From positions 1,674,001 through 1,738,000 of the forward strand of contig NZ_CP182343.1 in the NCBI RefSeq assembly GCF_048571125.1: DNA of 64,000 bases, read 5' to 3'. This document shows positions 34,563 to 43,913 of this stretch, piece after piece (position 1 is the stretch's first letter; the number at the start of each line of letters is the position of its first letter). The notes below the pieces were generated by a model that searched no databases, was not told the DNA's origin, and worked only from the letters and a program-made list of their open reading frames with translations. The position numbers were made by a program, and so were the translations under genes. This stretch comes from Arcobacter siniprincipis. Lineage in GTDB: Bacteria; Campylobacterota; Campylobacteria; Campylobacterales; Arcobacteraceae.

Positions 34563-35527
34563 AATAAATCTATATTATCTTCTTCTTTTATATCAGTAAA
34601 GGCTAAAAATGAACTTCTTCCTTTATTTTTAGCTTCATAAAGTGCTGTATCAGTATTTTTTATAATTTGATCTAGTGATGAATGTTTTGTATTAAACTTA
34701 TCATAACCAATACATATTGTTTTTTTAAGAGTAGCTTTTTCATTTATTTGTATTTCAACATTTGCAAAGTCTTCAATAATCTTTTCGCATATAACTCTGA
34801 TTTCATTTTCATTGTCACTACTTAAAATAGAAACTAAAAATTCATCTCCTGAAAGTCTTGCTACTAAATCAAATTCTGAGATATTTGTATGAATAACTTT
34901 CGCAAGTTCTATTAAAACCTTATCTCCAATATCATAATCAAATTCATCAATTACAGCTTTAAATCTATCTATTCCTATCATTAAAAAGAATATATCACTT
35001 GTATCAGTATGTGATAAGTTAATCAATTTATTAACATGTTCAGTTAGATATTGTCTATTATAAACATTTGTAACAGAATCAATTGAGTTTGATTGAACAT
35101 AGTTTTTCTTTAAAATACCACTTTGGATAATAGGTGATATTTGAAAAAATGCTGACTCAATTGCATTATATTCAGCTTCTAGTACTGTAAAATGAGTTTT
35201 TGAAGTAGAAGAGAAAGATACTATAGCATTTTGAGAAGTGTGAGTATTAATTATAAAGAAAAAAGATTTATCATCATCTAAATAAAACTCTTCTCCTTTT
35301 ACATAAATATTCTCTTTTCTATTGTTTTTCATATCAAATAAAGAAAATGTCACATTGTCGACATTATAATTTCTATTTAGCCACAAATAAATATCTTCTG
35401 CCATTTGTTTTAGGTTTGAAGAGTATTGTAGTTGTTCATATAATTCATAAATCTTTTCTAAAGAAGTAAAATCTTTTTCATGATTGCATGATGATTTAAT
35501 CAAATTTAGTATAGAATTTTTTAACAT
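34559..35527 (-). CDS. GGDEF-domain protein with GAF-like N terminus
   Basis: A 322-residue cytoplasmic protein. Residues ~1-150 resemble a degenerate GAF domain (LYEQLQYSSNLKQMAEDIYLW then FSLFDMKNNRK). Residues ~155-315 form a GGDEF domain with GIDRFKAVIDEFDYDIGDKVL and the active-site loop ARLSGDEFLVSI, i.e. SGDEF instead of GGDEF. The variant keeps the catalytic DEF residues, and some SGDEF proteins are active, so diguanylate cyclase activity is plausible but not certain. AGAAGAG precedes the ATG. It overlaps the convergent cmoB stop by four bases. Confidence 0.87.
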   Translation of the reverse strand: MLKNSILNLIKSSCNHEKDFTSLEKIYELYEQLQYSSNLKQMAEDIYLWLNRNYNVDNVTFSLFDMKNNRKENIYVKGEEFYLDDDKSFFFIINTHTSQNAIVSFSSTSKTHFTVLEAEYNAIESAFFQISPIIQSGILKKNYVQSNSIDSVTNVYNRQYLTEHVNKLINLSHTDTSDIFFLMIGIDRFKAVIDEFDYDIGDKVLIELAKVIHTNISEFDLVARLSGDEFLVSILSSDNENEIRVICEKIIEDFANVEIQINEKATLKKTICIGYDKFNTKHSSLDQIIKNTDTALYEAKNKGRSSFLAFTDIKEEDNIDLF

Positions 35528-35575
35528 GACTCTTCTTTCTCTAATTTTATATATATTATAAGTATTTTTTATTGA

Positions 35576-35608
35576 AAATAGGATTAAAACTTAATTTTAA
35601 TCCTATTT
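35576..35608 (-). terminator. Terminator after the MBL hydrolase gene
   Basis: AAATAGGATTAAAA pairs perfectly with TTTTAATCCTATTT (14 bp) around a five-base loop, directly after the stop codon of the minus-strand MBL gene and before the GGDEF gene. It is followed on the minus strand by AT-rich sequence. Confidence 0.65.
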
Positions 35609-36200
35609 ATAAATAATTTAACCAACCTTTTAATGAATGATTTTCATCCCTTAATGTTGTACTTTCACCATGTCCTGGATGAATCTTAATATTTCTTTCC
35701 CAAGATAAAACTTTTTTAATACTATTTTTCATATCTTGAGGATTTGAAAAAGGAAAATCTACTCTTCCAATTGTGCCTTTAAATATAAAGTCACCACTAA
35801 AAAGATTACCTTCTATTTCTATAGCAGAACAACCAGGTGTATGTCCTGGAAAAAAATGATATTTTACAATTGTACCATCAAAATCAAACTCTTCATCTTC
35901 ATTTACTAAAATATCTGGATGACTTGGTGTCATTCCAAATCCATATGGATCTTTTTCAAGTAAAAATGCATCATCTTTAGGACAATAAATTTTCAACCCA
36001 AATTCCTGACTAACTTCATAGTTTGACCACACATGATCAAAGTGTCCATGAGTATTTAATATAACAACAGGATTTGTAACATTTTGTTTTATCCATTCTA
36101 TTGCATCAACACCTGGATCTATTATAAAGTCTTTATTATCAACTGTCGCAATATAACAATTTGTTTGATACTCACCCATTGGTTTTCTTTTTATATCCAT
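35607..36200 (-). CDS. Metallo-beta-lactamase-fold hydrolase (glyoxalase II-like)
   Basis: A 197-residue MBL-fold protein. The metal motif NTHGHFDHVWSN (HxHxDH) is intact. Further ligands follow in FFPGHTPGC (His), LFSGDFIFKGTIGRVDFPF (bridging Asp) and IHPGHGEST (last His). The length and the SGDxLFxxxIGRxD pattern fit the YcbL/glyoxalase II-like or persulfide-dioxygenase-like subgroup. The usual substrates are thioesters such as S-lactoylglutathione, but this one cannot be fixed. AAGG precedes the ATG. It is divergent from the DUF455 gene and closed by a 14-bp terminator. Confidence 0.88.
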   Translation of the reverse strand: MDIKRKPMGEYQTNCYIATVDNKDFIIDPGVDAIEWIKQNVTNPVVILNTHGHFDHVWSNYEVSQEFGLKIYCPKDDAFLLEKDPYGFGMTPSHPDILVNEDEEFDFDGTIVKYHFFPGHTPGCSAIEIEGNLFSGDFIFKGTIGRVDFPFSNPQDMKNSIKKVLSWERNIKIHPGHGESTTLRDENHSLKGWLNYL

Positions 36201-36262
36201 TTTAAACCTTATTAGATAGAATCTATTTTATTTTTGTGATTATATCAATTTAGAGGTAATAA

Positions 36263-37084
36263 GTGAATTATTTTAGGGATTTAGAAGAGATTTTATTAAC
36301 AGTTAATCCAAATGAAAAGTTTAGAAAATTTAATTTTTTTTACAAAGAATTTATAAATGAAGATGTAGATTTTAATGATAATTATAAAGTTGTTGAGTTA
36401 AATGAACCGTCGTATAAAGATTTTATGAAAATTGTTCTTCCAAAAAATGTAAAAATAAGAAAATATTTTAATACAGATGAAGGTAAAGCTAGTTTACTTC
36501 ACACTATAGCTCATATTGAATATAGTGCTATTGATTTAGCTCTTGATGCTGCATTAAGGTTTAAAAACTTACCAAGAGAGTATTATAAAGATTGGTTAGA
36601 AGTTGCAAGTGATGAAATTAGACATTTTTTAATGATAGAAGAACTTATGGAAAAGATAGGGTATAAATATGGAGATTTTGAAGTGCATACAAATCTTTTT
36701 GAAGCTATGAAAAAAACTAATACATTAGTTGAAAGGATGGCAATTGTTCCACGATATTTAGAAGCAAATGGACTTGACCAAAATCCCAAAATTATGAAAA
36801 AACTAGAATCAAACCCTGATAAAATTAATAATGAGATTTTAAAAGCACTTAGTATTATATTAGAAGAAGAAGTTGATCATGTATATAAAGGTGATAAATG
36901 GTTTAAATATGCTTGTAAAAAAAATAATCTTGATACTGAAAATACATATTTGGAATTATTAGAAAAATATTATCCAGGAAGTACACAAGGAAAAAAACTA
37001 GATATGAATTTTGAAGCTAGAAAAAAAGCTGGATTTTCTTGTGATGAATTAAAAAGACTATCAAATAGAAATGAATGCAACTAA
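36263..37084 (+). CDS. DUF455 ferritin-like protein
   Basis: A 273-residue all-helical protein of the DUF455 family. Two ExxH-type helices are visible: HTIAHIEYSAIDLALDAALRF and VASDEIRHFLMIEELMEKIGY, plus ILEEEVDHVYKGDKWF. These are the carboxylate/histidine pattern of ferritin-like di-metal proteins. Some family members are linked by context to tRNA hydroxylation or to MBL proteins, but no activity is established here. The start is GTG with GAGG six bases upstream. It is divergent from the MBL hydrolase, each with its own TATAAT in the shared 62-base gap. Confidence 0.85.
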   Translation: MNYFRDLEEILLTVNPNEKFRKFNFFYKEFINEDVDFNDNYKVVELNEPSYKDFMKIVLPKNVKIRKYFNTDEGKASLLHTIAHIEYSAIDLALDAALRFKNLPREYYKDWLEVASDEIRHFLMIEELMEKIGYKYGDFEVHTNLFEAMKKTNTLVERMAIVPRYLEANGLDQNPKIMKKLESNPDKINNEILKALSIILEEEVDHVYKGDKWFKYACKKNNLDTENTYLELLEKYYPGSTQGKKLDMNFEARKKAGFSCDELKRLSNRNECN

Positions 37085-37203
37085 TATTTTATATTAAATA
37101 ATAAAAAGAAATATAATAATCACTTAATATTAAACTCTATATAATAATTTCAAATTTATATAAGTTAATCAAAATAATATAATGAATTTAGAAAAGGTCA
37201 CTT

Positions 37204-38445
37204 ATGAATAATAATTTTTTAAATAAAATAATAATATTAATTGTAGAAAATTCACAAATAGATAGAAAAATATTAGTTGATGCTCTTCTAAAATATTTTC
37301 CAAATATTTTAGAAGCTTCAAATGGCGAAGAAGGTTACGAAATTTACAAAGAGAATAAAAATATAGATATTATAATTTCAGATTTAAATGTAGAAAAATT
37401 ATCTGGAATAAATTTTCTTAAGTTAATAAGAGCATCTAATTTAAATATTCCATTTATTGTTACAACTGCTAGAATTGAAGTAGATACAATGATTGAAGCT
37501 ATAAATTTAAATGTTAGTTCTTATATTCCTAAGCCAATAGATATAGGAATTCTACTACAAAAAATAGATTCACTTTGTGAGAAGAAACACTTTGAATCAA
37601 GATTAGAAGAAAAGAGAAAAGAAATAGCTTATTTACTTGAAGCAGTGGATGTTGCAGCTCTTATTTTTAGAATGAATGCTAAAGGTGAAATTTCATACAT
37701 GAATACTGCAATGTGTGAAGTTAGTGGATATGATAAAGAAGAAATTACATCATTAAATTTTGATGATATTATTCATCCTGAAATACCTAAAAAATATATT
37801 AATAGAACATGGGATGAATTGAAAAATGGAAAATTATGGAAAGGAAATACAAAATTTATAACAAAAGAGGGTGAAACTTTTTACCTAAATAACACTATTT
37901 TTAAGACAAATATGGAAGATTTTATTACTATAGCTTTTTTAACAACAAAAGAAAATTTAGAAAAAAGAGATTTTCAAAGAAAAGTAATATTGAAATTTCA
38001 AGAATCAAATAAAAGAGAATTTGAACTAAAGACTCAAAATAGTGAATTAGAAGAAAAATTTGAAAAATTAAAAAATTTGTATGAAGGCACATTAAATGCA
38101 TTAAAAGTCCTTAAAGACAAAAACATATCAAATGTAAGACAATTAAATCATTATGAACTTCAAGGTGATAACTTAACTCAAAAATATGAAAAATTTATGA
38201 ATTCAAAAAAAGAAGAAGTAGAAGTTTATATTAAAAGCTTAAATATTGAAAAGAAAAAAAATGAAAAATTAATATTTAAATATGATGAACTTTTAGAATT
38301 AGTAAATAATTTAAAAGAAAAAAACACTAATTTAGAAGAAGAGATAAAAAATAAAAATATTAAAATAAATGATTTAAATGAAATACTTCTAAATAAAGAA
38401 AATGAGAAATCAAAAAAAGGACTTTTTGATTTTAATAAGAAGTAG
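37204..38445 (+). CDS. Receiver-PAS-coiled-coil protein (no output domain)
   Basis: A 413-residue soluble protein. A receiver domain (~1-125) has the phospho-acceptor D60 (IIISDLNVEKLSG) and a PKP lysine motif, but its acidic pair is E15-N16 (VENSQ), so one Mg-binding acid is missing. A PAS domain follows (~140-245, GEISYMNTAMCEVSGYDKEE), then a long lysine/glutamate-rich coiled coil to the C terminus. There is no kinase, DNA-binding or c-di-GMP domain. A paralog of the same design lies at 58814. It may dock to kinases or filaments; function is inferred only loosely. AAAGG precedes the ATG. Confidence 0.82.
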   Translation: MNNNFLNKIIILIVENSQIDRKILVDALLKYFPNILEASNGEEGYEIYKENKNIDIIISDLNVEKLSGINFLKLIRASNLNIPFIVTTARIEVDTMIEAINLNVSSYIPKPIDIGILLQKIDSLCEKKHFESRLEEKRKEIAYLLEAVDVAALIFRMNAKGEISYMNTAMCEVSGYDKEEITSLNFDDIIHPEIPKKYINRTWDELKNGKLWKGNTKFITKEGETFYLNNTIFKTNMEDFITIAFLTTKENLEKRDFQRKVILKFQESNKREFELKTQNSELEEKFEKLKNLYEGTLNALKVLKDKNISNVRQLNHYELQGDNLTQKYEKFMNSKKEEVEVYIKSLNIEKKKNEKLIFKYDELLELVNNLKEKNTNLEEEIKNKNIKINDLNEILLNKENEKSKKGLFDFNKK

Positions 38446-38446
38446 T

Positions 38447-39511
38447 TTACAAGTTCAATCTTCTAATTGGCTCAGCTAAAGGTTTTGCATAATAGTACCC
38501 TTGTATATAATCAACTCCAATTTCTTTTACGGTATTTAACTCTTCAATCGTTTCAACACCTTCTGCTAAAAGTTTTATTCCATTTTCATGTGATATTTGT
38601 CTAAGAGCTTTGTAAATAGATTGTTTCATAGTATCATTTTGTATATTGTCAATTATATTTCTATCTACTTTTAGAATATCTGGTTTTATATCGATAATCA
38701 TATTTAAAGATGAATATCCTTCCCCTACATCATCTAATGCAATTAAAAAGCCTTTTTCTCGGTAAAAATTAAGTATTTTTTTCAAATGCTCTTTATCTTG
38801 TACTTTTTCTGTTTCAACTACTTCAAAAATGATATTTTTGGGATCATAATCTAATTGTTTTGCCCATTTAACTGTGGCTTGAAGACAAAATTCAGGATCG
38901 TATATAGAAGTTGGCAAGAAATTAATAAATATTTTTTTATTTATTCTTTTAGTTGCAGCTGTTTTAAGAGCTGTTTCTCTACATATTTGATCAAGTTTAA
39001 AGTTTGTATTATTTCTAGTTGATTTTTTAAAAATTTCATCTGGATACATTAGTGATCCATCTGGGTAAACACCTCTTATCAAAGCTTCATATCCAAAAAT
39101 AGAGTTTTTTTTCATATCAATGATTGGTTGAAAATGTGAAGTAAAACTTTTACTATATAATATATCAAAAAAAGAAGCATCTTTTATAAAATTTAGATAT
39201 AAGAAGAGTGGTTTTGACTTTAATACAGTATTTATAGTAAGTGGATGTCTATGATTTTCTATAAAAACTCTTATCTCTTTTTGTTCTTCTTCTGAGAACT
39301 TTTCAATTAATAAATTAGCATTTTCTTCAAAAAACAAATTTGGATTTAAAGAGATAAAAGAGCATATATTTTCATTTATATTTGTTTCTAGTCCTAATTC
39401 ATTCACATACATCTGTGTTTTTTTTAATAACTCATCTATATTTGAAATAAAATGAACAGTTGATTCACTTCCACAAATATTAAACTCTTCTTTACACGAA
39501 CATTGAATCAT
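38447..39511 (-). CDS. EAL-domain c-di-GMP phosphodiesterase
   Basis: A 354-residue cytoplasmic protein. The N-terminal ~110 residues are unassigned. Residues ~120-354 form an EAL domain with its active-site set intact: YEALIRG, INFLPTSIYD, FEVVETE, IALDDVGEGYSSL, ILKVDR and LLAEGVET. Hydrolysis of c-di-GMP to pGpG is therefore expected. Its start lies 10 bases after pdxH in a long minus-strand run that begins with the SDR gene at 46.9 kb. Whether it functions with that lipid cluster is unknown. Confidence 0.9.
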   Translation of the reverse strand: MIQCSCKEEFNICGSESTVHFISNIDELLKKTQMYVNELGLETNINENICSFISLNPNLFFEENANLLIEKFSEEEQKEIRVFIENHRHPLTINTVLKSKPLFLYLNFIKDASFFDILYSKSFTSHFQPIIDMKKNSIFGYEALIRGVYPDGSLMYPDEIFKKSTRNNTNFKLDQICRETALKTAATKRINKKIFINFLPTSIYDPEFCLQATVKWAKQLDYDPKNIIFEVVETEKVQDKEHLKKILNFYREKGFLIALDDVGEGYSSLNMIIDIKPDILKVDRNIIDNIQNDTMKQSIYKALRQISHENGIKLLAEGVETIEELNTVKEIGVDYIQGYYYAKPLAEPIRRLNL

Positions 39512-39521
39512 AGTATCTCCT

Positions 39522-40163
39522 TTATGGTGCTAATCTATTTATTTCCCAATTATTTTTCTCATTTAATTTATACTCAAATCTATCATGAAGCCTATCTTTA
39601 CCACCTTGCCAAAACTCAAAAACTTTTGGTTTTATTATATATCCACCCCAAAAAGAGGGGAAAGGTATTTCTCCTTTTACAAATTTATTTTTTATTTCAT
39701 CAAATTTTGCTTCAAGTAGACTTCTTGAAGTAATAATTTCACTTTGGTGAGAGACCCAAGCTCCTATTTGACTACCTTTAGGTCGAGAAAGAAAGTATTT
39801 TAAAGAATCAGTTTTACTAATCTTTTCAATTGTTCCTTCTATTTTAACTTGTCTTTCTAATCCTAACCAAGCAAAATGTGCAGCTGCATATGGATTTTCT
39901 TCTATTTGCCAAGCTTTTTTACTTTTGTAATTTGAAAAAAATACAAACCCATTTTCATCATATAATTTCAATAAAACTGTCCTAATAGATGGTTTCATGT
40001 CTTTTCCAACTGTTGCCAAACTCATAGCATTTGGTTCTAAAATTTCTGCACTTAATGCTTGTTCAAACCATACTTCAAACTGTTTGATTGGAGAGTTAAG
40101 TAAATCCTCTCTTCTTAAACCTTTTGTTGTATACTCTTGTCTTAATTTAGATAGGTCTTTCAT
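39522..40163 (-). CDS. pdxH: Pyridoxamine 5'-phosphate oxidase PdxH
   Basis: A 213-residue FMN enzyme of standard length. Family features are NAMSLATVGKDMKPSIRTVLLK (FMN binding), FFSNYKSKKAWQIEENPYAA, the LSRPKGSQIGAWVSHQS stretch and the C-terminal WQGGKDRLHDRF with ...INRLAP ending. It oxidises PNP or PMP to pyridoxal phosphate. It lies 9 bases downstream of the DUF3833 lipoprotein gene and 10 before the EAL gene. A ufa/ChrR-like lipid cluster upstream does not require PLP, so its place here may be chance. Confidence 0.95.
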   Translation of the reverse strand: MKDLSKLRQEYTTKGLRREDLLNSPIKQFEVWFEQALSAEILEPNAMSLATVGKDMKPSIRTVLLKLYDENGFVFFSNYKSKKAWQIEENPYAAAHFAWLGLERQVKIEGTIEKISKTDSLKYFLSRPKGSQIGAWVSHQSEIITSRSLLEAKFDEIKNKFVKGEIPFPSFWGGYIIKPKVFEFWQGGKDRLHDRFEYKLNEKNNWEINRLAP

Positions 40164-40172
40164 TATAATTCT

Positions 40173-40706
40173 TTACTGTTTTATGATTGTAATAACTAAC
40201 TCTCCAACCGTAAAACCAAACTTTTTCATTTTCGAATGATTTATTATTATACCATCTTCTTGTAAATGTAACCAATCTTTTACATTTATATCTATTGTTC
40301 CACTTCCATAAGGAACTCTCATAGTGTAGTCCATCATAACTGTATTTCCTAAGCTTCTTAAAACAGCATCACCAACTATATCAGAAGCAGTTCCTATGTA
40401 AGTACCATCTTTTTGGGGAGTTAAAGTCCAAATTCTTGTTTGTTTTGTACCATCACTATAAACAAATCTTTCATCTAAAGTTCCTACACCATTTTTATCC
40501 CAAGAACCATGCATATCAGCTTTGAAGCTTTTTATGATTTTTCCACCCATATCTTTTACTATTCCATAAGCTTTTAAATCTCCATTAAAATAATCTTTTG
40601 GAATAAACACTGGTTTTGTATCTTTAAAGTCACTCATTTTCATAGAAGTACATCCTGTAATTAATAAAGTTAAAACGATAAGTAAAGTGTATTTTATAAA
40701 TCTCAT
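40173..40706 (-). CDS. DUF3833 lipoprotein
   Basis: A 177-residue secreted lipoprotein: signal peptide with lipobox LLITGCTS (Cys at ~19), then a DUF3833 domain containing YFNGDLKAYGIVKDMGGKI, MHGSWDKNGVGTLDERFVY and VKDWLHLQEDG. The fold is probably a lipocalin-like barrel, and the role is unknown. In other bacteria DUF3833 genes travel with cfa-like, DUF1365, FAD oxidoreductase and lipocalin genes, as here. Its ATG overlaps the cfa-like stop by four bases (ATGA). Confidence 0.88.
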   Translation of the reverse strand: MRFIKYTLLIVLTLLITGCTSMKMSDFKDTKPVFIPKDYFNGDLKAYGIVKDMGGKIIKSFKADMHGSWDKNGVGTLDERFVYSDGTKQTRIWTLTPQKDGTYIGTASDIVGDAVLRSLGNTVMMDYTMRVPYGSGTIDINVKDWLHLQEDGIIINHSKMKKFGFTVGELVITIIKQ

Positions 40707-41929
40707 GCTACTAATCCTTTGTTTAAATCTATATTTTGGTCTCTTGTTAATGTAACTTGTACTAAGTTTACATTTCTAGTTAAAAATGCAGCTTCGCAAT
40801 AGTTAAGATACATCTCCCACATCCTTAAAAAATAGTCATCAAAACCAAGACTTTTTATCTCTTCTTTTTTATTTAAGAAGTTTTGATACCAGATATTCAA
40901 AGTCTTCGCATAATCTTCTGTAAACTCTTCCATATGAAGTAAGTTTAAATTGGTATGTTTTGTAGTTGTTTCTAGTATTTTAGAAACACTTGGTAAATGA
41001 CCACCTGGGAAGATGTATTTTTGTATAAAATCTGTACTATTACTATAGTGCTTATATCTTTGGTCTGGCATGGTAATTATTTGTAACACTACCACTCCAG
41101 AAGGTTTTAATAAAGCTTCACATTTTTTGAAGAAGATATCAAAGTACTCTTTCCCTACTGCTTCAAACATCTCCACAGCAATAATTGCATCAAATTTACC
41201 TTCTAAATCCCTATAATCTTTTAACAAAATGTCTATGCTTTCTTCTACATTATTTTCTTTAAATTTTTGTTCACAAAGTCTTTTTTGTTCAGTACTAAGT
41301 GTTACTGTTGTTACTTTACATTGTTTTTCTTTTGCTAAATGTAAAGCCATAGAACCCCAACCTGAGCCAATTTCAAGTACATTATCACCTTTTTTTAGGT
41401 TTAATTTATTGGCAAGGTGTTCTATTTTTCTTTTTTGTGCTGTATATAAATCTTCATCTTTGTCTTTAAATATTGCAGCTGAATACATCATTGTATCATC
41501 CAAAAAAAGTTTATAAAAGTCATTTGATAAATCATAATGCTCTGAGATATTTTTTCTCGAATTCTTTTTTGAATTTTTTCTTAAGAGATGTTTTACTTTG
41601 TTAAAATGAGGAAGAAGATTTATTAAGAAATTTTTTGCATTATCTTCACTTTTTATTCCTATGTGTTTTGAATTTAATAAAGCTATTTTTATTAAATTTG
41701 TTAAATTACTTACAGAAAATTCTTTATTCATATAACTCTCTGCAAAGCCAATATCTCCATAAAAAAGAAGGTTTTTAAAGAAACTATAATCATGTATTTC
41801 TAAACAAATTTCTTCATCTAACTTATTCCCATAATATTTTATTTGACTATTTGGGTATATTACTTTTAAATTTCCTATTTGAATTTTTGATAATAAATTC
41901 TCACCAAATTTATGCCATAACTTTTTCAC
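40703..41929 (-). CDS. Cyclopropane-fatty-acyl-phospholipid synthase-like methyltransferase
   Basis: The start chosen is GTG at 41929: AAGGAG precedes it, and its G is shared with the DUF1365 TAG stop. The longest frame would overlap DUF1365 by 43 bases. The 408-residue product has the Cfa architecture: an N-terminal lipid-binding domain, a SAM domain with VLEIGSGWGSMALHLA, the MMYSAAIF acyl-site motif, EMFEAVGKEYFDIFF and FPGGHLPS. It methylates double bonds of membrane phospholipid acyl chains. Beside the FAD oxidoreductase and DUF1365 genes it may instead make methylated, dienoic or furan fatty acids, as known in Rhodobacter. Confidence 0.92.
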   Translation of the reverse strand: MKKLWHKFGENLLSKIQIGNLKVIYPNSQIKYYGNKLDEEICLEIHDYSFFKNLLFYGDIGFAESYMNKEFSVSNLTNLIKIALLNSKHIGIKSEDNAKNFLINLLPHFNKVKHLLRKNSKKNSRKNISEHYDLSNDFYKLFLDDTMMYSAAIFKDKDEDLYTAQKRKIEHLANKLNLKKGDNVLEIGSGWGSMALHLAKEKQCKVTTVTLSTEQKRLCEQKFKENNVEESIDILLKDYRDLEGKFDAIIAVEMFEAVGKEYFDIFFKKCEALLKPSGVVVLQIITMPDQRYKHYSNSTDFIQKYIFPGGHLPSVSKILETTTKHTNLNLLHMEEFTEDYAKTLNIWYQNFLNKKEEIKSLGFDDYFLRMWEMYLNYCEAAFLTRNVNLVQVTLTRDQNIDLNKGLVA

Positions 41930-42672
41930 TAGTATCTCCTTATTTGATCTTCTTTTATAGGTTTTTTCCAAACTAGTCCCAATCTTTTTAGTTTTATTGA
42001 TTGCCAGATTGTTCGGGTTACTACAAAAAAAGTTAAAAATGTATGTTTTAAGAATAGTTTTAATACATTCTTTGATGAAAACTCCAATGAGTTTCCATTA
42101 AAATATGCACAAAGTACTCGATTTTTATTTTCATACAAATCGATTTTTACTAACATCGATTTTTCAGCATACTTAAAAGTAAATTCATACTCTCCAACTC
42201 TACTAAAAAAAGGAGAGACATACATATCTTTTTTTACTATTGCTTTATATTTATTTCCTTTTGTTTCTTCTAAGTCAAGATTATAAATAACTCTACCACC
42301 ATTGTAGTTATGTACTTCTGCTAAAAGTTTACTTGGTTTATTGTTTTCATCATTTATAATTAAAAGACTTATTGGATTAAAAACAAAATTCATTATTCTA
42401 GGAAGTGTTATAAAATGCATTCTTAAAGATTTTTCCACATTATGGGCTTTTAATAGATACTCCACATTATCTAAAAAACTTTTCTTTTGTCCAAAATGAT
42501 CTTTTGATAAAAAAGAAAATAAATTAAATTTATTAGTCGAAAATAGGGTGTTTTTTAATGAATTTATATCGCTTAAATCAATGTCTAACATAAAAAATTT
42601 ATACTTAAAAGTATGCTCAACTGGTAAAAATCTTTTATGATATATTATTCCATCAAAAAATTTATGACTCAT
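41929..42672 (-). CDS. DUF1365 domain protein
   Basis: The start is ATG at 42672, overlapping the previous stop as ATGA; a longer frame adds three residues. The 247-residue product matches DUF1365: GIIYHKRFLPVEHTFKYKFFM at the start, HFITLPRIMNFVFNPISLL and EVHNYNGGRVIYNLD in the middle, and VSPFFSRVGEYEFTF. The function is unknown, but the family is almost always next to an FAD oxidoreductase and a Cfa-like methyltransferase, as here. It is coupled translationally on both sides. Confidence 0.9.
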   Translation of the reverse strand: MSHKFFDGIIYHKRFLPVEHTFKYKFFMLDIDLSDINSLKNTLFSTNKFNLFSFLSKDHFGQKKSFLDNVEYLLKAHNVEKSLRMHFITLPRIMNFVFNPISLLIINDENNKPSKLLAEVHNYNGGRVIYNLDLEETKGNKYKAIVKKDMYVSPFFSRVGEYEFTFKYAEKSMLVKIDLYENKNRVLCAYFNGNSLEFSSKNVLKLFLKHTFLTFFVVTRTIWQSIKLKRLGLVWKKPIKEDQIRRY

Positions 42673-43904
42673 AATCCACATCCTAAATCTTGAGCAATAG
42701 TATTAGCACTCCATAAACCATCTTCGTGGAAGCCATATCTCCAATAAGCACCTGCAAAATATGTATTGTTTACTCCATTTATTTCTTCTCTTCTTTTTTG
42801 CATATTTATTGCATTTATGTCAAAGTGAGGATGAGAATATTCAATTTTTTCAATAATATTTTCTACATTATCTATCTCATTTAAAGATACAAAATAATCC
42901 TTCTTGCTTTTTAAATTTTGCAATCTATTTATCCAATATGATAAAGTAACATTTGCATTTCCATTATTACTTTTATAGTTCCAAGCTGCATAGATTTTTT
43001 TATTTGGATATAAAACATTATTATCATTATGAAGTAGGGCACTATTATTTTTATATTTAAAAGTACCTAATATCTCTTCTTCAATAGAAGTTGTATCTTT
43101 TATTAACTCTAAAGCTTCAGGAGCATGCATTGCAAATATTACTTTGTCATAGATTGATTTTGTATTATTTGCATGATGTAAAACCACTTTATTATTCTCT
43201 CTAGTAACAGAGATAACATCAGAGTTTAATATTGTTTTTCCTGAGATTTTTTCAATGATTTTATTTACATAATTTATACTTCCATTTGATACAGTTAACC
43301 ATTGATGATGACTATTTACTCCCAGTAATCCATGATTTTTGAAAAAGTTTATAAATGTATAAGCTGGAAAGTCATGCATTTTATCACTAGGCGTTGACCA
43401 AATAGCTGCCCCCATAGGAATTAGATATCTATTTTTAAATGCTTCTGAGTAGTTTTCTATATATTCACCTAATGCTTTGTTTAATTGTGGTGAATTTATT
43501 TCTAAATCAAAATTTGCTCTTTCATTAAAATTTAATATATCTTTTATCATTTTATAATGAGTTAGAGAAAATAGATTTTTCTTTTGAAAAAACATTCCTT
43601 TTAGTGATTCTCCATTGTAAGCTACATTTGATTTAGTATCCCAAAAGCCAAAACTCATATCTGAGTTTTCTATTTTTACATCAAGATCCTCAAATAGTTT
43701 TGTAAGAAGAGGGTAGGTTGCATGATTAAATACTAAAAATCCAGTATCAACTCCAAATTTCTTACCATCTTCTTCAACTTGTGTAGTTCTTGCATGTCCA
43801 CCAAATCGATTATCTTTTTCATATAAATCAACTTCATGTTTACTACTTAATAAATAAGCGCTTCCAAGTCCACTTATTCCAGCACCTAATACAGCAATTT
43901 TCAT
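42669..43904 (-). CDS. NAD(P)/FAD-dependent amine-oxidase-like oxidoreductase
   Basis: A 411-residue flavoprotein with an N-terminal Rossmann dinucleotide motif (AVLGAGISGLGSAYLL then DLYEKDNRFGGHARTT), the FLVFNHATYPLLTKLF segment, and the C-terminal FAGAYWRYGFHEDGLWSA typical of the branch linked to cfa/DUF1365. In alphaproteobacteria the equivalent gene belongs to the sigma-E/ChrR singlet-oxygen response and is implicated in fatty-acid modification. AAGGA precedes the ATG. It lies 9 bases after the lipocalin gene and overlaps DUF1365. Confidence 0.9.
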   Translation of the reverse strand: MKIAVLGAGISGLGSAYLLSSKHEVDLYEKDNRFGGHARTTQVEEDGKKFGVDTGFLVFNHATYPLLTKLFEDLDVKIENSDMSFGFWDTKSNVAYNGESLKGMFFQKKNLFSLTHYKMIKDILNFNERANFDLEINSPQLNKALGEYIENYSEAFKNRYLIPMGAAIWSTPSDKMHDFPAYTFINFFKNHGLLGVNSHHQWLTVSNGSINYVNKIIEKISGKTILNSDVISVTRENNKVVLHHANNTKSIYDKVIFAMHAPEALELIKDTTSIEEEILGTFKYKNNSALLHNDNNVLYPNKKIYAAWNYKSNNGNANVTLSYWINRLQNLKSKKDYFVSLNEIDNVENIIEKIEYSHPHFDINAINMQKRREEINGVNNTYFAGAYWRYGFHEDGLWSANTIAQDLGCGL

Positions 43905-43913
43905 ATTTAATCC

